Source: Aradus depressus
Taxonomy: Eukaryota; Arthropoda; Insecta; Hemiptera; Aradidae
Direction: 5' to 3'
Assembly (NCBI GenBank): GCA_963662175.1
Contig: OY759225.1
Span: 5,405,107-5,469,106, forward strand
Length of the DNA: 64,000 bases
Below the pieces are notes generated by a model. The model was given only the letters and a program-made list of their open reading frames with translations, searched no databases and was not told where the DNA came from. Below, one piece after another: positions 1-44,300 of the stretch (the stretch's first letter is position 1; each line of letters opens with the position of its first letter). Position numbers and translations under genes: made by a program.

Positions 1-482
1 TAGTGGAAGAGGCCTAGTACAAGTAGAAGGGGCCTAGTAGAAGAGGCCTAGTACAAGTAGAAGGGGCATGGTAGAAGGGGCCTAGTAGAAGTAGAAGGGC
101 CTAGTAGAAGGGGCCTGGTAGAAGGGGCCTAGTAGAAGTAGAAGGGCCCTGGTAGAAGGGTCTAGTAGAAGAGGCCTGGTAGAAGAGGCCTAGTACAAGT
201 ATAAGGGGCCTGGTAGAAGGGGCCTAGTAGAAGAGGCCTGGTAGAAGGGCCTAGTACAAGTAGAAGGGGCCTGGTAGAAGGGGCCTAGTAGAAGAGGCCT
301 AGTACAAGTATAAGGGGCCTAGTAGAAGTAGAAGGGCCTAGTAGAAGGGGCCTAGTAGAAGTAGAAGGGCCTAGTAGAAGAGGCCTCGTACAAGTAGAAG
401 GGGCCTGGTAGAAGAGGCCTAGTACAAGTAGAAGGGGCCTAGTAGAAGAGGCCTCGTACAAGTAGAAGGGGCCTAGTAGACC
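1..482. repeat. Minisatellite of AGTAGAAGGGGCCT-type units
   Basis: Short degenerate units, about 15-18 bp with variants GTAGAAGGGGCCT, GTACAAGTAGAAG and GGTAGAAGAGGCCT, run continuously from the window edge to about 482. The array probably continues beyond the window. The open frames across it are repeat artefacts. Confidence 0.9.
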
Positions 483-948
483 TGAACCAACCAAGAAAAA
501 CTGACTGGACATTCCAAAGTCAATTAATGGCGCTTCAAAAGCTTTTCTGATTTTAAAAATATGGATTACAATATAATGTAAATAAATGACATTGAAATTG
601 ATGGCATAGAGTATAGTCCAAGGATGACAACTAACGATATAAGATATGAGGGATATCAAAATTTTGGGGGCCAACACATAAAATGAGCAATGCCTCATAT
701 AAGGGTGATTGGTTTTCATAAAATGTCACATGAAAAATCCTTCTAGGCCTGACTCAAACATAGGATGTACGGCATCTCAACATTTTGAACGAGAAAGAAT
801 GCCTTTTAGCTCTTTAGTTTTTGGCAAGAATCACGGGAGATGTAGGTCGAATGTTATTTTCCAAGGGAGGAGTGACAGAAAAAATTTTAATAACCACCGA
901 CCTATGCTCAAGATATAATATAACATAGATACTGACCGTGGGGGTGGC
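483..948. other. 3' flank of LIN54, no other gene seen
   Basis: Single-copy-looking sequence between the minisatellite and the LIN54 stop. It probably includes the LIN54 3' UTR. Confidence 0.5.
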
Positions 949-22226
<21,278 letters not shown>

Positions 22227-22758
22227 CTAAAAATGATAAAGGAAAACATTTCATTACTCAGTGAAGAAAATCACTTAGTACTTTTTATATTGAATATTGT
22301 CTAATACTGGGACTCTTATATCAATTAATAGAAATAAATAATACTAACTTCAATTAAAAAGACGAAACTATTTTGAAACAAGTCAACAAGTCTGTATCAT
22401 TTCATTTCATAAATACATCGTGATCCAATTAATAAATTTTGAAGGGGAACAGCACTTTACAAAGGAAGTTCATAGCAGTAATGATATTTTTCATTTTTAA
22501 AATGAATGATAAAAATTTAAAGGTAACAAGGGGCGCCATTTCGAACTGTGTGGTTTTCAAAGAAATACGAACACAGCGCCACAGTACAACAAAGCTGTCA
22601 TTTCAAAAATGTAATTCTATTTAATGAAATAGATGAGAGGATTTTTATTTAAAGTTTACTCCAATGGTCAATAGTAACAAAAAACATATTTATTAATATA
22701 AATTTATATAATTTCCAAATAACAGATGTCTACAATAGCAAAATAAGTCTTCACTTAC

Positions 22759-22910
22759 GATTGGTCTAAATTCCAATGTTCCTGTGAAACCTTCACGACT
22801 ACTGCAATCAATGGTATTCACATGCCCTATATCACAAGATGTCTTTGAAGTGAGCTTTTGCAGAAAACTGCTCAATTTTAATTACAATATTTTTCTTTAA
22901 CCTGGTTTAA
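22759..22910 (-). other. LIN54: Probable 5' UTR exon of LIN54
   Basis: A strong donor (CCAATC followed by GTAAGT) at 22,759 lies upstream of the coding exon's acceptor at 22,227. The upstream limit is not visible and 22,910 is a guess. cDNA would settle it. Confidence 0.5.
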
Positions 22911-22931
22911 TAACAGACATCTTGTACATTG

Positions 22932-22947
22932 TTCAAAATAACGCGCC
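22932..22947 (-). promoter_or_regulatory. CDE-like / CHR composite site
   Basis: On the minus strand the order is GGCGCG, a four-base spacer TTAT, then TTTGAA. GC-rich CDE, 4 nt and CHR is the known arrangement bound by E2F4/DP together with LIN54 in DREAM. It lies between LIN54 and COPS4 and reads toward LIN54. Confidence 0.5.
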
Positions 22948-22954
22948 TACCATT

Positions 22955-22970
22955 ACTATCCCAGAATGCA
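22955..22970 (+). promoter_or_regulatory. ZNF143/Staf-type motif
   Basis: TCCCAGAATGCA (22,959-22,970) matches the invariant core of the SBS motif bound by ZNF143/Staf. This motif is common in bidirectional housekeeping promoters. It lies in the gap between the LIN54 and COPS4 leaders. Confidence 0.45.
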
Positions 22971-23223
22971 CTACTGTTTTGTAATAATTTTCACTAGCAA
23001 TTTAATGCATCAATAAATAAGAAGTAATAAGAAAACGTTGCATAATGTTGATAACAAAAATATTTTTACCACTTTTTCGTTTTTTTAATTTTGTTTGAAG
23101 TCGCTTGAGGTCTGAAATGAGAAATATGTTCTTTATACTATTTAGTTATCATAGAAACGTTTTATTCAATTGGAGGTTACAAACTTGTTTAATCTGTTGT
23201 TTATATTTATGCCAAGACAAGAA

Positions 23224-34395
<11,172 letters not shown>

Positions 34396-34679
34396 ATGTT
34401 TTTTTTGTTTTTTTTATTCATCGAAGAAAATGTTTTGTAAATTCACCTAATATTAAACCATTCTGTGTTTCTTTATTATATTAATTTCCCATAGCTGTAT
34501 CGTGACAAAATCAGATTTTTTTTTTTTCTTGTTTTTGAAACATGAAAATGAGATATTCTTGGAAAATGTCTACAAGTTTCTCCATCGTTCATCACATCTC
34601 TAATAAATCGAACTTTGGTATACTCTACAATAGTAATTTAAATTTTGAAAAGGACGACAGGATAAATAAAAAAAAAGGT

Positions 34680-34782
34680 TTTTACCTTTCTTGGGCTCCT
34701 AAATCCTCATATTAAATTTTTGTCGGTAAATTAATTACATCGGTAGTTATTAGGGTTTTTGAATTAAGCCTCTCCCTTTTTA
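34680..34782 (-). repeat. R2 copy, part interrupted by the long-TIR transposon
   Basis: CGGTAGTTATTAGGGTTTTT and AAGCCTCTCCCTTTTT match R2. The copy continues at 37,802. Confidence 0.7.
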
Positions 34783-37700
34783 GGCCAGTTGCTGGGGAGC
34801 AAAAAGTAAGGTAATTCGGAAATAATTCATGACAAATGTTTTATCGTTTTAATCTCTTCAGTTATGTCCCAATATGACTGTCCTAGGTTTTCCTCCTCCG
34901 CCGAGGTGAGCGTCGGCTCCTAGGTTGCGCAATGTGACCTGAAATGGGGTGTTTTTGCGGTTTTTTCAAATTATCTTGAAAACAACCCAATAAATCAACA
35001 AAATTATCATTATGAAAGTTGTAGAGCGGTAAATTCTGCGTAAAATGAGTACCAATTTGATATATTTTGTTTCAGTTAATACTGTACGAGCTCTTATCAA
35101 AATTGCACTAATTTGTCAACTTACCATACTTTTTTTTTTCTTCCAAAAATAATGCAGGAATGGTGTAAGAATAAGTAGGTACCTACATAAATATATAATT
35201 ATATAATAAATGAATAATAATAGGGATAGAATGCAAGAAATCTTTCCAGAATAGGAATGAGGGACCTCCTGCCCTGTGGGGAAGGTCTAGCTTCCCCTCC
35301 CACTATCTCCTTCAGAACTCGTCCCCGTACATCTCATTGTTGTTGCCCTTTCTTAGCCCCCTCCAACTAGGTATTTAATATAATTAGTATTTAATTTCAG
35401 TAGGTTTCTGACGAAAGTGATTTTTCCTATCCTCGTGGCTATATTGTTATCATAATTTGTTCCGGTGTAAACAACATGGGTGACTTGTGTGTAGTATGTG
35501 AAGAGTCATTATCGGAGGGTGAGACAGTGGCCGTGAAAACTAGAGGAATTAAAACATTGATTGAGTGCACCAAGAAAAGAGGTGATGAAAAACATTTTAT
35601 TTTTCAAAAATTTGAGTCTGTTAAAATGCATGTTGCATGTCATAAATTGTATACAAGAGAAAAAAGTGTGACTGCAGCCATGAAAGCAGGTGGGAGTGAA
35701 GCACGAAAGGTGGTGCGATCAAGTAGAATAATTTTCGATTTCAAAACTAAATGTGTTTTTTGTGCTGAGGATGCCTCTGAAGATTTTATCACCAAACAAA
35801 AACGAAAACCTAACGGAAAACGTGAGATTGTATTGTGACGACTATTAACTTCAAGAACAACATCATAGAAGTAGCTGATGGCAGAGGTGACAAGTGGGGA
35901 GAAGAAGTAAGCTCCCGCTTAACACCTGTGACTGACTTGGTTGCCAGTGACGGGAGATACCATCGGTCTTGCATGCCAGGAAGGCCCCATGATGAAAAAG
36001 TAACTACTGCTTTTGAACATATTTGCAATTTCATAGAGAGCAATGAAGATGAATGCCAGTTTTCTGTGAAAGAAATACTGAATGATTTTGAGGGAGTTAT
36101 CCCATCACAAAAAATACTGAAAAAGAGGTTGGTAGAAAAATACGGGGATGACATTATTATTGCAACTGGCAATAACCGAGAACCAGTACTCTGTTTCAAA
36201 AATACTGGATACAAAATTTTGACTGAACAATGGTACGAATCTCAAAAAAAGGATGAGGGAGAAGAGAGCCTCCGTATAGTTAGAGCTGCAGCTGACATCA
36301 TTCGAGAGGATATCAGATCTAAATTGTACACACTTGATGCTCACCCGGACCTCCACACTTCTTGGAGGACTGTGAAAATGATATCCCCCAATCCCTGAAG
36401 TTGTGGCTTCAAGCTATCAGATATGAAAGGCAAACGAGGAAACCAACGTAAATGGAAAACCAAAGTGACCTCCATTGCACATGCAATAATATCTGCAACA
36501 AGGCCAAGGTCCTTTCATTCTTCCCTTCAAGTCGGCTTTGGTGCACTCCTTTCCGAGAAATATGGCTCAAACGATCTAATACAAACAGCATATGGGTTAG
36601 GCTTGAGCTGCTCCTACGAAGAAGTCAGGATGTTTGAGGTATCTTGTATAAACTGAAGTACTGTTCTTCCTGACACATTTTCGCAGTTTGTGTTTGACAA
36701 TGCCGATGTTAAAGTAGACACCATCGATGGCTCTAATTCTTTTCATGCAATGGGGGGGGATTCAGTGCATTACACCTTCAACTTCGACTTCTTCAAGAGC
36801 CATTATTACAAGAGTGGGTGTTGTTCCAAGAGCCAGCTCTGTGGGAAAGTTTGGTGCTGCCCCATTGGTTACATTTCAAAAATCTGCGTCATCTTTTGGA
36901 GACATCATGGTTGAGGACCTCAGGGGAAACTGCTTTAGTGTAAAAGTTCTGCCAGCTGTTTTCATGTGGATTCTTGGGAAATGGAAAGGAGCCAATATTC
37001 CGGGTTGGAATGGTTTCATGGGGAGGATAACATCTCAGAAATAATATGCTCAACAATTTGTGCAAAAAGCAGAGCGCATTCATGTAGGAATGCTTCCATC
37101 GAAGCAGATGTAGAAGATATTTCTACTGGAGACGACGATGACCTCAATGAGATGATCCTGTTGAGTGAAGAAGAAGACGACCCAAACGAAGGTGAAGAAA
37201 AGGAAAGCGGACCGTTTCCTTCAAAACATGCGCGATTGAATCAATGAATTAATTGAAATATTTTCTTATGTCGTCGTTGTCATAATTAAGTATAATATAC
37301 CAATTTGATTCCCATTCTAGAAAGGTTTCTTGCATTCTATCCCTATTATTATTAATTTATTATAAAAAAGTATATAATTATATATCTATGTATACCTATT
37401 ATAATGTATAATACATATTACTTATTCTTACCCCATTCCTGCATTATTTTTGGAAGAAAAAAAAAAAAGTATGGTAAGTTGAAAATTAGTGCAATTTTGA
37501 TAAGAGCTCGTACAGTTTTAACTGAGACAAAATATATCAAATTGGTACTCATTTTACGCAGAATTTACCGCTCTACAACTTTTATAATACTTTTGTTGAT
37601 TTATTGGGTTGTTTTCAAGATAATTTGAAAAAACCGCAAAAACACCCCATTTCAGGTCACATTGCGCAACCTAGGAGCCGACGCTCACCTCGGCGGAGGA

Positions 37701-37801
37701 GGAAAACCTAGGATAGTCATATTGGGACATAACTGAAGAGATTAAAACGATAAAACATTTGTCATGAATTATTTCCGAATTGGATTACCTAGCAACTGGC
37801 C
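34783..37801 (+). mobile_element. DNA transposon with ~480-bp terminal inverted repeats
   Basis: The left end (34,783-35,258) and the reverse complement of the right end (37,311-37,801) match along almost their whole length. They begin GGCCAGTTGCT and include CCTCCGCCGAGGTGAGCGTC. Differences are a few substitutions and indels. The interior carries a decayed ORF of an uncharacterised family. The flanks CCTTTTTAGG and CCTATTTGG could be an imperfect 9-10-bp TSD, which would suit a Mutator-like element; this is unproven. Confidence 0.85.
35476..37247 (+). pseudogene. Transposon-encoded protein of unknown family, broken
   Basis: Open from MGDLCVVCEESLSEGETVAV. Early Cys pairs (CVVC, CVFC) and His/Cys spacing (HVACHKLYTREK) suggest N-terminal zinc ligands. 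A frame change at about 35,835 continues through DLVASDGRYHRSC, FSVKEILNDFEG and LRIVRAAADIIREDIRSKLY. A further segment, IISATRPRSFHSSLQVGFGA, leads to FVFDNADVKVDTIDGSNSFH in later frames. The C-terminal DDDDLNEMILLSEEEDD tail is joined soon after, which implies a large internal deletion. I know similar unnamed proteins (a VADNVDHN-type motif) in cnidarian and arthropod genomes, but no assigned catalytic domain. Confidence 0.7.
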
Positions 37802-38030
37802 TATTTGGCCGATTTCGCTGAAAATCAATAGATGTTGTCCTTAGAGGGTTCTGGATGAAGATAAAAAATTTCGTGTTGATACAATTATTCTATTGGAAGT
37901 TACCATGTTCACAGACACAGAAATTTTTTTTTTCATTTTTGGAGTCAGGGGCTCATAAAACATGAAACTTCTCTTTGAATTCCTGACCTATACACCCCTC
38001 TACTTCGTAAAAAAATTGGTTCAAACTTAC
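37802..38030 (-). repeat. R2 copy, remainder after the long-TIR transposon
   Basis: TTGGCCGATTTCGCTGAAAA, GATGTTGTCCTTAGAGGGTT and the terminal CTCTACTTCGTA. Confidence 0.7.
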
Positions 38031-39620
38031 GGTTTAGAATTTTCTGTTTCAATTACATGAGTTACGAAGGCACCTGTAATATTGGTTTGTACCATCTTCA
38101 GTGTCGTAGATCTCTTTAAGTTCTACCAAAAATAAGAACGCTAGTAGTATTTTACAAGCAGCTGTGATGTACTGGAGGCAACAGAGTTTTTATTTATTGT
38201 AATGTTATTTTTGTTAAATATAATTCAGTGTCACTGTGTTCCTTCCATGTCTTGATAATCTTTCATCCCCTTTTTTTTTTGAAAACATTAAAATGAGATA
38301 CAAACAAATATTTATTTAAATCATTGCTAAGGTAAGACAAATTCGGCGCCGATACATGCTTAAGAAATTTTGTAAGTTAAAAGTTAGCGCTTTTATAAGT
38401 ACTTCTACCTCTCTAAAATACTCATTTTAGTCCCTTATTTACGATAAGTGTATTTACCCTGATTTTTTAAATTGACATTCAATATTTGCTCTAGAAACAT
38501 TATTTCTCAAAAGAAATTAATCGTCTGATTTGCAGCAAAACGAGTCATTAATCACGGTCTGATTCCCAACTGTTTTTAATATAGGTAAATTTTTGATTGA
38601 CAAAATAAGCATTAAAATTCACCATAGAACTTTTCAGTAGACTCAAGTGGTGATTCAAAAATGATGTTTGAATGAAAAAAAAAACCAAGATGATCGTAAG
38701 GTTATTACGAGAATGTAAACGCTCATACATATATATATACGTAAGAATCTGAACGGTATTGAGTATACCTTGGCTACCTAGGATCTCGTTCCAGGCTATA
38801 CCTTGTATAGAGCAAGTTATAAAATGGGTCACAAGTTCGATATTGAAAACTGCGTTTTCGCTTTTAGTCTCCTTCGCTGTTCAATAGGTATTTTACTCAG
38901 GAACTTCATAACATGGATGGCTATTAGGTTTTTAGTAAAATCCCCCTCCAATCCATAGAAATCGTTATTAGGATTTCATCACATATTTGGGTTGTCCAAA
39001 TAAGCTTCAACTTTGAATAGCTAATAAATATATTGTCTTATGTCACAGCAAAAAAGTTGAGAAAGATTCATATGTTTAAGCGGCTGTAGCTGATTTTGGC
39101 CAATTCATGAAATTTACAAGCCTAATTAAAGCCTTTCGTGAAATGCCCAGGACTGATAATGGCCATTTTGGATGACCATACTGGATTAAATACCATTTAA
39201 CGGCTTTTTTAATATTTTTTAAAGGAAAATCCCGAAAACGTAAAATCAACAAATAACTTTGTTTGGTTTAAAACCTGTTATAACAATAATTAAAGTTTTA
39301 CCAATATCATTATTTGGTGTTTTCCAAGAGGAGCTGGTACCATGGCAGACATTTTCTGAAGCATTCCTTCGATTAAACGCCCGATCCACTGATCTTTTCT
39401 GTTCTTGTTCCAAATTTGCAGTTTTCTCCTCTCAACTTTACTCCCAAGCACGACCCAGATGTATGTCAATCGGATTTATCTCTCTACCTGCCCCTCTTCA
39501 GTCAATAGACTGAATTTTTGTCTTATTAAGACCACACCGTCCTTGTGTTGCAGTACAATATATAATTGATAATTTTGTCCACCAGTTTGATTATAATAAT
39601 ATAGTGAACATACATTAAGC
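38031..39620. other. Intergenic, no gene recognised
   Basis: Between the COPS4 and VDAC 3' ends. Moderately AT-rich, no coding signal and no clear repeat. Confidence 0.4.
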
Positions 39621-39685
39621 AATATAAAGAACTAATGTTCTTTAAAAAATATTGTCTTTCATAAGATATGGGAGTATTTTCAGAT

Positions 39686-39924
39686 CTGAAGATGATAACA
39701 ATACCGAAAGTACTCCCCTACATGAACTTGAAAGAAATAAAACTTGTTTATTTATGATATTGTCTAATTTCACCAACTATATTTACATGGGAGTACTTTC
39801 GGTATTTCTACCATCCTCAGCCAAAAGCATAAGAGATAAGACTCTAGTAGTACTCCCATGTAAATATAGTTGGTGAAATTAGACAATATCATAAATAAAC
39901 AAGTTTTATTTCTTTCAAGTTCAT
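39686..39924. repeat. Fold-back with GGTA-family hammerhead-like motifs
   Basis: Arms of about 75 bp at 39,722-39,796 and 39,849-39,924 are near-perfect inverted repeats. The motif is present on the plus strand at 39,686-39,716 (degenerate) and on the minus strand at 39,820-39,789, where it is clean: CTGAGGA, T, GGTA, GAAA loop, TACC, GAAA. Confidence 0.75.
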
Positions 39925-40092
39925 TTGAATTATTTCACAATATCTCTGCAATAATGTCAGTTTTCATACTCCCCTATATGTTATATATCTTGTGAAATAG
40001 ACATTTTTTTTAAAACATTAATTTTTCTTTATAGTTTTTATTAAGTGTTTTCAATATCTGCGAAAATGTTGAGTGTATCATAAAGTATACAT

Positions 40093-40354
40093 TGTGACTC
40101 ATGCTCGGGCTTTCAACTACCGAGATCAAATCGCCCACTACCAGAGCGCTCTTTTGTCGCTCTGGTGTACAAGTCTGACCCTACTATGGCTTTTTATTCA
40201 TCCAGTCTAACGAGTACCTGACATCGTACAAGTTCGGGACCATTGCTTGAAGTCCCATCCGAAGGACGTCGTGTCGAAGGGCCTCAACCGGGTTTCGAAC
40301 CCGCGACCTTGAACTCAGTAAGCAAGCACGCATACCACTGAGCTACCAGCGTCT
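40093..40354 (-). mobile_element. SINE with intact tRNA head
   Basis: Head TAGCTCAGTGGTATGCGTGC and GGTTCGAAACCCGG on the reverse strand; the body is shortened. Confidence 0.88.
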
Positions 40355-41295
40355 TTATATATCAATGATAGTTCATAATATTTATATAGAAATAAAGTAT
40401 TTACTCTATTCTTCCATATTCTTTGTGAGTTAATCAAAATGTCTATCGCACCTCATATAACCTACTCCACTGCTGCACATGAGGCTCTCTTCAACTGATG
40501 ATCCGATAACAGTGTATTGGGACCAATATAATTTATACAATTAATTATAGATTATTTATTAATACTTCAATATAATTTGCTAAATGCGTGTCATAAATAA
40601 GTGTAACATTTTCATACTATTATTATTTATTTTTTTTAGCGCTTTATACCTGAATATTTTAAGATAATTTGAACAATTATAAATACTCTGATTGACAAAA
40701 AATGTAGGTAGAAGGATTTTTAAGAATAAATATTGTACAAAAAATATGATAATTCAAGGAGAAAATGTATTAGAAGCAAATTGGACACTGCCTACGTGAT
40801 AATGATTTTAAAGAGAGCTTTTATTTTGAAAAGTCCCACAAAATCATTTTGAAATCATGCAAAAATAATGTTTTACTTCTAAATTTTATGTGAATAACCT
40901 ATAAAAATTATTTTAAACAATACAAATCAAGCGCTACAATTCAGTGCATACTTTTTTTTTCTATTTAGATGAATAGAATAGTGCATTTAATAAGTCAAAT
41001 TATACTAGTTAAAAATAAATAGATCTAAGAAGTATTGGGACTTTTCATACAACTCTAAGTCGCTATTACATAAAAACAGATCATTTATTGGTTAAATAAA
41101 CATTATAGATCTGTTTTTTTTTTCTTTTTCGTTTTTTTTCTCCAATTTTCTTTTGTTTACAAAAAAAAAATTAACAGCGATACTACACATTTCTTGTTGT
41201 TGATTTAATGTTGAACAACAAGGGGGTACGTTACTCATTAAAAGAACACTCCACAATGACGTTTTTAAGTTTTTTTGGTGTTTTTTTTTTGTTTT

Positions 41296-41387
41296 TTAAG
41301 CCTCTAACTCTAAACAAAAACCAACTTTATGTCCGCCTTCATTGAAGTTTTTCCCGTCGAACTGAGCAGACAGAGACAAAGTTACAC
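41296..41387 (-). CDS. VDAC: VDAC coding exon 6 and stop
   Basis: Encodes VTLSLSAQFDGKNFNEGGHK...CLELEA and TAA: the last strand, which closes the barrel. Confidence 0.95.
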
Positions 41388-44300
41388 CTGAAACACAAAG
41401 CAATTTCATAAATAGACAAAATATTCAATAATAAAAAATATTAATAATGCTGGTTAGTTATTGTGACTCATGCCTGGGCTTCAAGGTCATATCGCCTATT
41501 GCCAAACCTTTCGTCACTCTGGTGGACATGACTCCGGCTCTACTGTGGGAGTCCTAAGATCCTACCCGAAATCTTTTATTCTTACTTGACATTGCACAAG
41601 TTCGAGACCATCAATTTACGTCCCATCCGAAGGACGTTGTGCTCACGAGTTTTTTCATCCCCTAGATAAAAAAAAAAGTAAAGGCCTCGGTCGGTTTTCG
41701 AACCAGCGATCTTAAGCTCAGTAAGCAAGCACGCATACCACTGAGCTACCGGCGTCCCTCAAATTTAAAAAACATGCTTTACAAATTTTACGAAGGTTTT
41801 TCCATCAATATAACTAATTCAAATAATGAAAACTACTGAGCTTAAGATCGCGAGTTCCAAACCCGGCCGAGGCCCTTAGGTTTTTCTTATATGGAAGGAG
41901 AAAAAACCTTGAGCACGCCTTCCTTCGGATGGGACGTTGAAGTTAGACTAGTTTAGGACTCCTCCAGTAGAATCGGGCTCATGTTCACCAGAGCGATGAA
42001 AGAGCATCCTTTATCTTGTACATTAGTCTATGGTCCTTATTATGTTTCCATTTTTTTCACCGATGTTGCTAAATTCAAGTATAAACAATTATTTTCCCTT
42101 CTTAGTTCCCACAATAATCCTCTAGTCCGCGCCCTCCATTCTGCCACACTTAGGCGAGGGCGATATGACCTCGAACTTAATAAATCAGGATAATTAGTCA
42201 TATTAACTAACTACACATGAAAAAATATGAATATTTATAGCGGGAGGAGGGCAGTACTACTGACCGAAAGGAAAAATATAGGAAAATGTAAGTTCAAAAA
42301 ATAATATAAAAAGGAATCTGAAACAAAATCCTAACATGTAATAACAAAAATTATCTCCATTCTTCCGTTAGGACAATAAGACTTCTCTCCTCTGTGGGAT
42401 TTCCCTAGGTCACAAACAGCATCAGGTGTGTTACTGTTACTGTTGAACCATGTGCTGACTATGCGGAGGAAACCGACACACAATATAAATGTAAAACAAG
42501 TCATTTCTAATTATTTGTTTAAAACAATAGTTACCCTCTCTAAGTTTCTGTGCATAGCCAAGCCCGATGAGAGACTGATTGTTGACTTTTATCCTAAGAG
42601 CGGAATCATTGTCCAAGTTGTACTTGCATCCGATTCCGAACTCAGTGTCATTATTGTCAGAGGCCCAAGACAGTTGGACACCAGTTTCCAGTTTGCTGCT
42701 CACCTTGTGAAATATAGAACCGGAGAACACACGACCATCATTTCTGAATAAAACGAGAGAAAAAAAATAATAATAATAAGGAATTATACAGATGAAAAGG
42801 ATAGCTTTTCGTAAAAATTAAAAAGTCAAAAAAAGTGGAACATAATTTATATTTATAACTAAAAAATCCCAATAAGAGTCGATGTATTGAGTTTATGAGC
42901 AAAATCGAATAAAAAGAAGTTTATGGATTAGAGGGAGCTTAACACAGAAACTCTAATAACTGCCGTTGTAATGAATGTATTGACATGCAATTTTTTATGT
43001 AAATTCAAACCCCTATTAAGACGTCAGCTATTAATTTTCAACGGAATTAGACGAAGGGGAGAGGATAAGAGGGGGGCTCGACTCAAAAAACTCTAATATC
43101 TGCCGATGTAATCAAAGTATACCCAACATTTAGTACGAGGATTCCAAAGCTATATTACCTAATTTTAGCCCGAACGGTCGATTGGTTTTGCAGGAAGAGC
43201 GATTCGTGCTTGGTGTACAAATACATCACCGGTGATGCACCGAGGACATTTTGTGACATTGTTTTTGAGTAATAACTGGCAAGAAATATATTCATTGAAT
43301 GCGTTATAGAACAGTATTCAGTAACATACAACCATCTGGTGGGAACAGCAAAGATGGGAGCTACAAACTATTCCCTTGCTGTTGTTAATCCAGAACTTAT
43401 GGTAAAGAGTTTTAAGAATCTGAGAGTAATCGATTCATTAGTGATGCCCTACATAACAAGGAGTAATACGACCGCTCCTATCATGATTGCAGAAAAAGTT
43501 GCCAATATTAAAAAAATGAGCCATGGTTGAAGTTACAACTTCCAAAATATTTCTCATCAATAAAATATAATTTTCTGATGAACCAAACTTTCTGTTAAGA
43601 TTCAAAATTGCAAATATCTCCAAACAATAGGATAGAAAAAAATAAATATAGTCCTAATTAGAATAACTATTGACTAAGCTGAAATGGCGCATAAAAAATG
43701 GAATACACCCCCAAAAGGTTAATCGTATTATAATAATGGGTGCGAGTACTCTACTGTGAAGTACTCCATATTACTCATGCATATACTAGGGGTTAATAGT
43801 TCAAATATGGAGGGATTGACCAACCATGGAGTACATATGAGAGTTCCTCCACACCTTAAAGGTCAGTCGGTCAGTCCAATGTACGTTATTGTTTTATTTA
43901 TATATTTTATTTATTTAGACTTTTTTATACATTCATTTATAATTGATTAATATATACATATATTATATTTCATATTGTATTGTTATAGTTACATTGTTTT
44001 CTTCCTTTTCTATATCTCGCACATGCGACCTGATGTAAGAACGTCTCGAAACATCGTTGGGATAAAGACACTCCCGAAGTTTTTTTTTTTTTAAATAGTT
44101 ATCTTAATTTTTATTAAATTGAAAAATGTGTCTACTTAATATAAACGTATCTTGTATTAATTTTTTTTATGTACTCATATATTTTTAAGTATTTATTTGT
44201 TCAGTTTTTATTAATTTCATTTTACTTTTTTAATAGTTTTGTTATTACTACTCATAGATGTGTTACGATTCAAGTAGTTATAAATCTAATATATAAGCTA

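Noticed and set aside
285..719. Open frame across the minisatellite on the minus strand
   Set aside because: Its C-terminal half is translated tandem repeat and its N-terminal half has no similarity or splice context.
34783..37801. Assigning the long-TIR element to the Mutator superfamily
   Set aside because: Arm length and a possible 9-10-bp duplication fit, but no transposase domain was recognised.
42428..42751. Plus-strand frame opposite VDAC exon 5
   Set aside because: It is antisense to a verified exon and extends into intron sequence.
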